Part shown: piece by piece, positions 5,163 through 8,034 of the stretch
Layout of the letters: each line of letters opens with the position of its first letter
How positions within the stretch are numbered: the first letter of the stretch is position 1
NCBI GenBank assembly: GCA_020347585.1
Contig: CP070733.1
Span: 1,287,327 to 1,295,360, forward strand
DNA: 8,034 nt
Direction: 5' to 3'
From: Pseudomonadota bacterium
GTDB lineage: Bacteria; Pseudomonadota; Gammaproteobacteria; CAMYNG01
Notes under the pieces: model-generated
What the model saw: the letters and a program-made list of their open reading frames with translations, nothing else
The model's database searches: none
Told to the model about the DNA's origin: nothing
Translations under genes and position numbers: made by a program

Positions 5163-6539
5163 CTAGAGCGATTTGGCCTTCTCTACTGCTTCGTCGATGT
5201 TGCCGACCATGTAGAACGCCTGCTCGGGCAGACTGTCGTACTCGCCTTCGACGATGCCCTGGAAACCGCGGATGGTCTCCTTGAGGCTAACGTATTTGCC
5301 GGGCGAACCGGTAAATACCTCCGCGACGAAGAACGGCTGTGACAGGAAGCGCTGGATCTTGCGCGCCCGGGACACGATGAGTTTGTCGTCTTCGGAAAGC
5401 TCGTCCATACCGAGGATGGCGATGATGTCCTTGAGCTCCTTGTAGCGCTGCAGCGTACCCTGCACTGCACGCGCAGTGTTGTAATGCTCCTCGCCGATCA
5501 CCAGCGGGTCGAGCAAGCGCGATGTGGAATCGAGCGGATCCACCGCGGGATAAATTCCCAGCTCCGCGATCTGGCGCGACAGCACCAGCGTCGCATCAAG
5601 ATGCGCGAAGGTCGTGGCCGGTGACGGGTCGGTGAGATCGTCGGCCGGAACGTACACCGCCTGGAAGGAGGTGATGGATCCGGTCTTGGTGGAAGTGATG
5701 CGCTCCTGCAGCACACCCATCTCCGCGGCCAGGGTCGGTTGATAACCCACCGCCGAGGGCATACGCCCGAGCAACGCGGATACCTCGGTGCCTGCCAGTG
5801 TGTAACGGTAGATGTTGTCGATGAACATCAACACGTCGCGGCCTTCGTCACGGAAGTACTCGGCCATGGTCAAGCCGGTCAGCGCCACGCGCAGGCGGTT
5901 GCCGGGCGGCTCGTTCATCTGGCCGTAGACCAGCGACACCTTGTCGATAACGCCGCCTTCGGTCATTTCATGGTAGAAATCGTTGCCCTCGCGGGTACGC
6001 TCACCAACGCCCGCGAACACCGAGTAGCCGGAGTGCTCCACCGCGATGTTGCGAATAAGCTCCATCAGGGTCACGGTCTTGCCCACGCCTGCGCCGCCGA
6101 ACAGGCCGATCTTGCCGCCCTTGGAGATTGGCATAATGAGGTCGATGACCTTGATGCCGGTCTCGAGGATTTCAACCGCGGCAGCCTGGTCCGCATAGGC
6201 TGGCGCCTTGCGGTGGATTGGCCACTTGTGCTCGGTTTCCACCGGGCCGGCCTCATCGACAGGGTTACCTAGCACGTCCATGATACGCCCCAGTGTCTTT
6301 TCGCCCACCGGCACCTGAATTGGTGCGCCGCTGTTGGCGACGTTCATCTCGCGCTTGAGGCCGTCGGTCGAACCCATGGCAATGGTGCGCACCACGCCGT
6401 CACCAAGCTGCTGTTGCACCTCGAGGGTCAGTCCCGCATCGTCGACGAGTAGTGCATCGTAGACCTTGGGCATCTGGTCACGCGGGAATTTGACGTCCAC
6501 CACCGCGCCGATGATTTGTGAAATCTGTCCAGAACTCAT
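5163..6539 (-). CDS. atpD: F1-ATP synthase catalytic beta subunit
   Basis: Beta carries the catalytic nucleotide sites of the F1 sector on the cytoplasmic side of the inner membrane. It has 458 residues, close to the 460 of E. coli. The N-terminal beta-barrel covers about 1-78. The nucleotide-binding domain has Walker A GGAGVGKT (148-155), the catalytic Glu180 in GERTREGND, Walker B ending at Asp241 (LMFIDN) and NIYRYTLAGTEVSALLGRMP (242-261). The C-terminal helical domain has DELSEDD at 379-385, a one-residue variant of DELSEED, the segment that pushes on gamma and meets epsilon. The start ATG has AAGGGG nine bases upstream. It follows atpG by 40 bases in the usual order, and nothing suggests a loss of function. 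Confidence 0.99.
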   Translation of the reverse strand: MSSGQISQIIGAVVDVKFPRDQMPKVYDALLVDDAGLTLEVQQQLGDGVVRTIAMGSTDGLKREMNVANSGAPIQVPVGEKTLGRIMDVLGNPVDEAGPVETEHKWPIHRKAPAYADQAAAVEILETGIKVIDLIMPISKGGKIGLFGGAGVGKTVTLMELIRNIAVEHSGYSVFAGVGERTREGNDFYHEMTEGGVIDKVSLVYGQMNEPPGNRLRVALTGLTMAEYFRDEGRDVLMFIDNIYRYTLAGTEVSALLGRMPSAVGYQPTLAAEMGVLQERITSTKTGSITSFQAVYVPADDLTDPSPATTFAHLDATLVLSRQIAELGIYPAVDPLDSTSRLLDPLVIGEEHYNTARAVQGTLQRYKELKDIIAILGMDELSEDDKLIVSRARKIQRFLSQPFFVAEVFTGSPGKYVSLKETIRGFQGIVEGEYDSLPEQAFYMVGNIDEAVEKAKSL

Positions 6540-6579
6540 TGTTCAGTTCCCCTTGGATATAAATTCAGAATCTTGTTCG

Positions 6580-7443
6580 CTAAACCGCGGCGGCACCGCC
6601 GATGATCTCCGACAGTTCTTGGGTAATGGCTGCCTGGCGCGCCTTGTTGTATGCCAACTGCAGTTCGTCAATAAGGCTGCCGGCGTTGTCCGAGGCGGCC
6701 TTCATCGCGACCATGCGCGCGGCCTGCTCGCAGGCGATGTTCTCGACCACACCCTGGTAAACCAGCGATTCGATGTAGCGCACCATCAGGGCGTCGAGCA
6801 CCTCCTTGGAATCGGGCTCGTAGATGTAGTCCCAGTGGTGCTTAAGGGCTACATCTTCCTGCGTTGCCACGATGGGGATGAGCTGCTCGATACGCGGGCT
6901 CTGCGTCATGGTGTTGAGGAACTCGTTGTATACCAAGTACAGGCAGTCAATCTCGCCCTCGTTGTAAGCATCCAGCATTACTTTGACAGTGCCGATCAGA
7001 TCGGCCACACCCGGCGCATCGCCAAGATGCGTCGCCTGCGCCGTGATGTTGCCGCCGAAGCGCGCAAAGAACGCCGCGGCCTTCGAGCCAATGGTGCACA
7101 GATCGATCTCGTGCCCCTTGTCGTGCACGTCCTTCATGTGCGTCAGCGTTTCCCTGAACATATTGTTGTTCAGACCGCCGCACAGCCCGCGATCGCTTGA
7201 GACGACGATATAGCCGATGCGCCTGATCTCGCGTTCCATGAGGTAAGGGTGGTGGTACTCGGGATGCGCAAACGCAAGGTGACAGATAACGTTGCGCATC
7301 TTTTCCGAATACGGACGCGACGAGGCCATGCGATCCTGCGCCTTGCGCATTTTGGATGCCGCAACCATTTCCATCGCACGGGTGATCTTCTGAGTATTCT
7401 GGATACTCTTGATCTTGGTGCGGATCTCTTTGCCGACTGCCAT
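6580..7443 (-). CDS. atpG: F1-ATP synthase gamma subunit
   Basis: Gamma is the rotor shaft inside the alpha3beta3 ring and links catalysis to c-ring rotation. At 287 residues it matches E. coli AtpG. The N-terminal helix (about 1-55) has KEIRTKIKSIQNTQKITRAM and MVAASKM. The conserved SSDRGLCGGLN lies at 82-92 in the central alpha/beta domain, with TIGSKA at 117-122. The C-terminal helix (about 215-285) ends with ARMVAMKAASDNAG and a QELSEIIGGAAAV tail, and pairs with the first helix as the coiled-coil shaft. The ATG lies 15 bases after the atpA stop, with GGGGT eight bases upstream as a likely ribosome binding site. Confidence 0.99.
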   Translation of the reverse strand: MAVGKEIRTKIKSIQNTQKITRAMEMVAASKMRKAQDRMASSRPYSEKMRNVICHLAFAHPEYHHPYLMEREIRRIGYIVVSSDRGLCGGLNNNMFRETLTHMKDVHDKGHEIDLCTIGSKAAAFFARFGGNITAQATHLGDAPGVADLIGTVKVMLDAYNEGEIDCLYLVYNEFLNTMTQSPRIEQLIPIVATQEDVALKHHWDYIYEPDSKEVLDALMVRYIESLVYQGVVENIACEQAARMVAMKAASDNAGSLIDELQLAYNKARQAAITQELSEIIGGAAAV

Positions 7444-7458
7444 GCGTCGCTACCCCGC

Positions 7459-8034
<576 letters not shown>

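Noticed and set aside
5739..7200. Long open frames on the plus strand opposite atpD and atpG (177 and 244 codons), and others opposite glmS and glmU.
   Set aside because: They lie antisense to highly conserved genes, have compositions expected of GC-rich antisense frames, and show no recognisable domains or ribosome binding sites.

Overview
The window is a core-genome stretch of a gammaproteobacterium. The evidence is the order atpA-atpG-atpD-atpC followed by glmU-glmS (as in Escherichia coli), the gammaproteobacterial AtpD motif NIYRYTLAG, and GlmU and GlmS proteins of E. coli-like length and active sites. A sulfur-oxidiser or Chromatiales-like lineage would fit, but the sequence alone does not decide the order or genus. 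Genes are roughly 60% GC. All seven genes lie on the minus strand, so transcription runs from high to low coordinates.

Layout, in transcription order. 8034-7459: the 3' third of atpA (cut by the window edge). 7443-6580: atpG. 6539-5163: atpD. 5132-4704: atpC. A clear intrinsic terminator (about 4673-4650) ends the ATP synthase operon. It lies only a few bases ahead of the ribosome binding site of a SlyD-like FKBP peptidyl-prolyl isomerase (4630-4136), which sits between the atp and glm genes; E. coli has no such gene at this place. A 15-base perfect palindrome lies in the gap before glmU (4053-2683). glmS (2614-788) follows after 68 bases. The 3' end of glmS keeps the conserved attTn7 target, with no Tn7 end visible beside it.

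787-383 is a gene-free, AT-richer stretch. It holds a very good sigma-54 -24/-12 promoter (570-555) pointing at a type IV prepilin gene (GTG start at 382), which runs off the left edge. Upstream of that promoter is an 8-base motif in three copies at exact 24-base intervals, a candidate activator-binding region.

Functionally there are three blocks. The first is F1-ATPase subunits alpha, gamma, beta and epsilon (energy conversion). The second is GlmS plus GlmU, which with GlmM make UDP-GlcNAc for peptidoglycan and LPS, with a folding helper gene ahead of them. The third is a surface pilin under probable RpoN control. I saw no CRISPR array, tRNA, rRNA, insertion sequence or defence system. Nothing here amounts to a new multi-gene system; the points worth a second look are regulatory and contextual.
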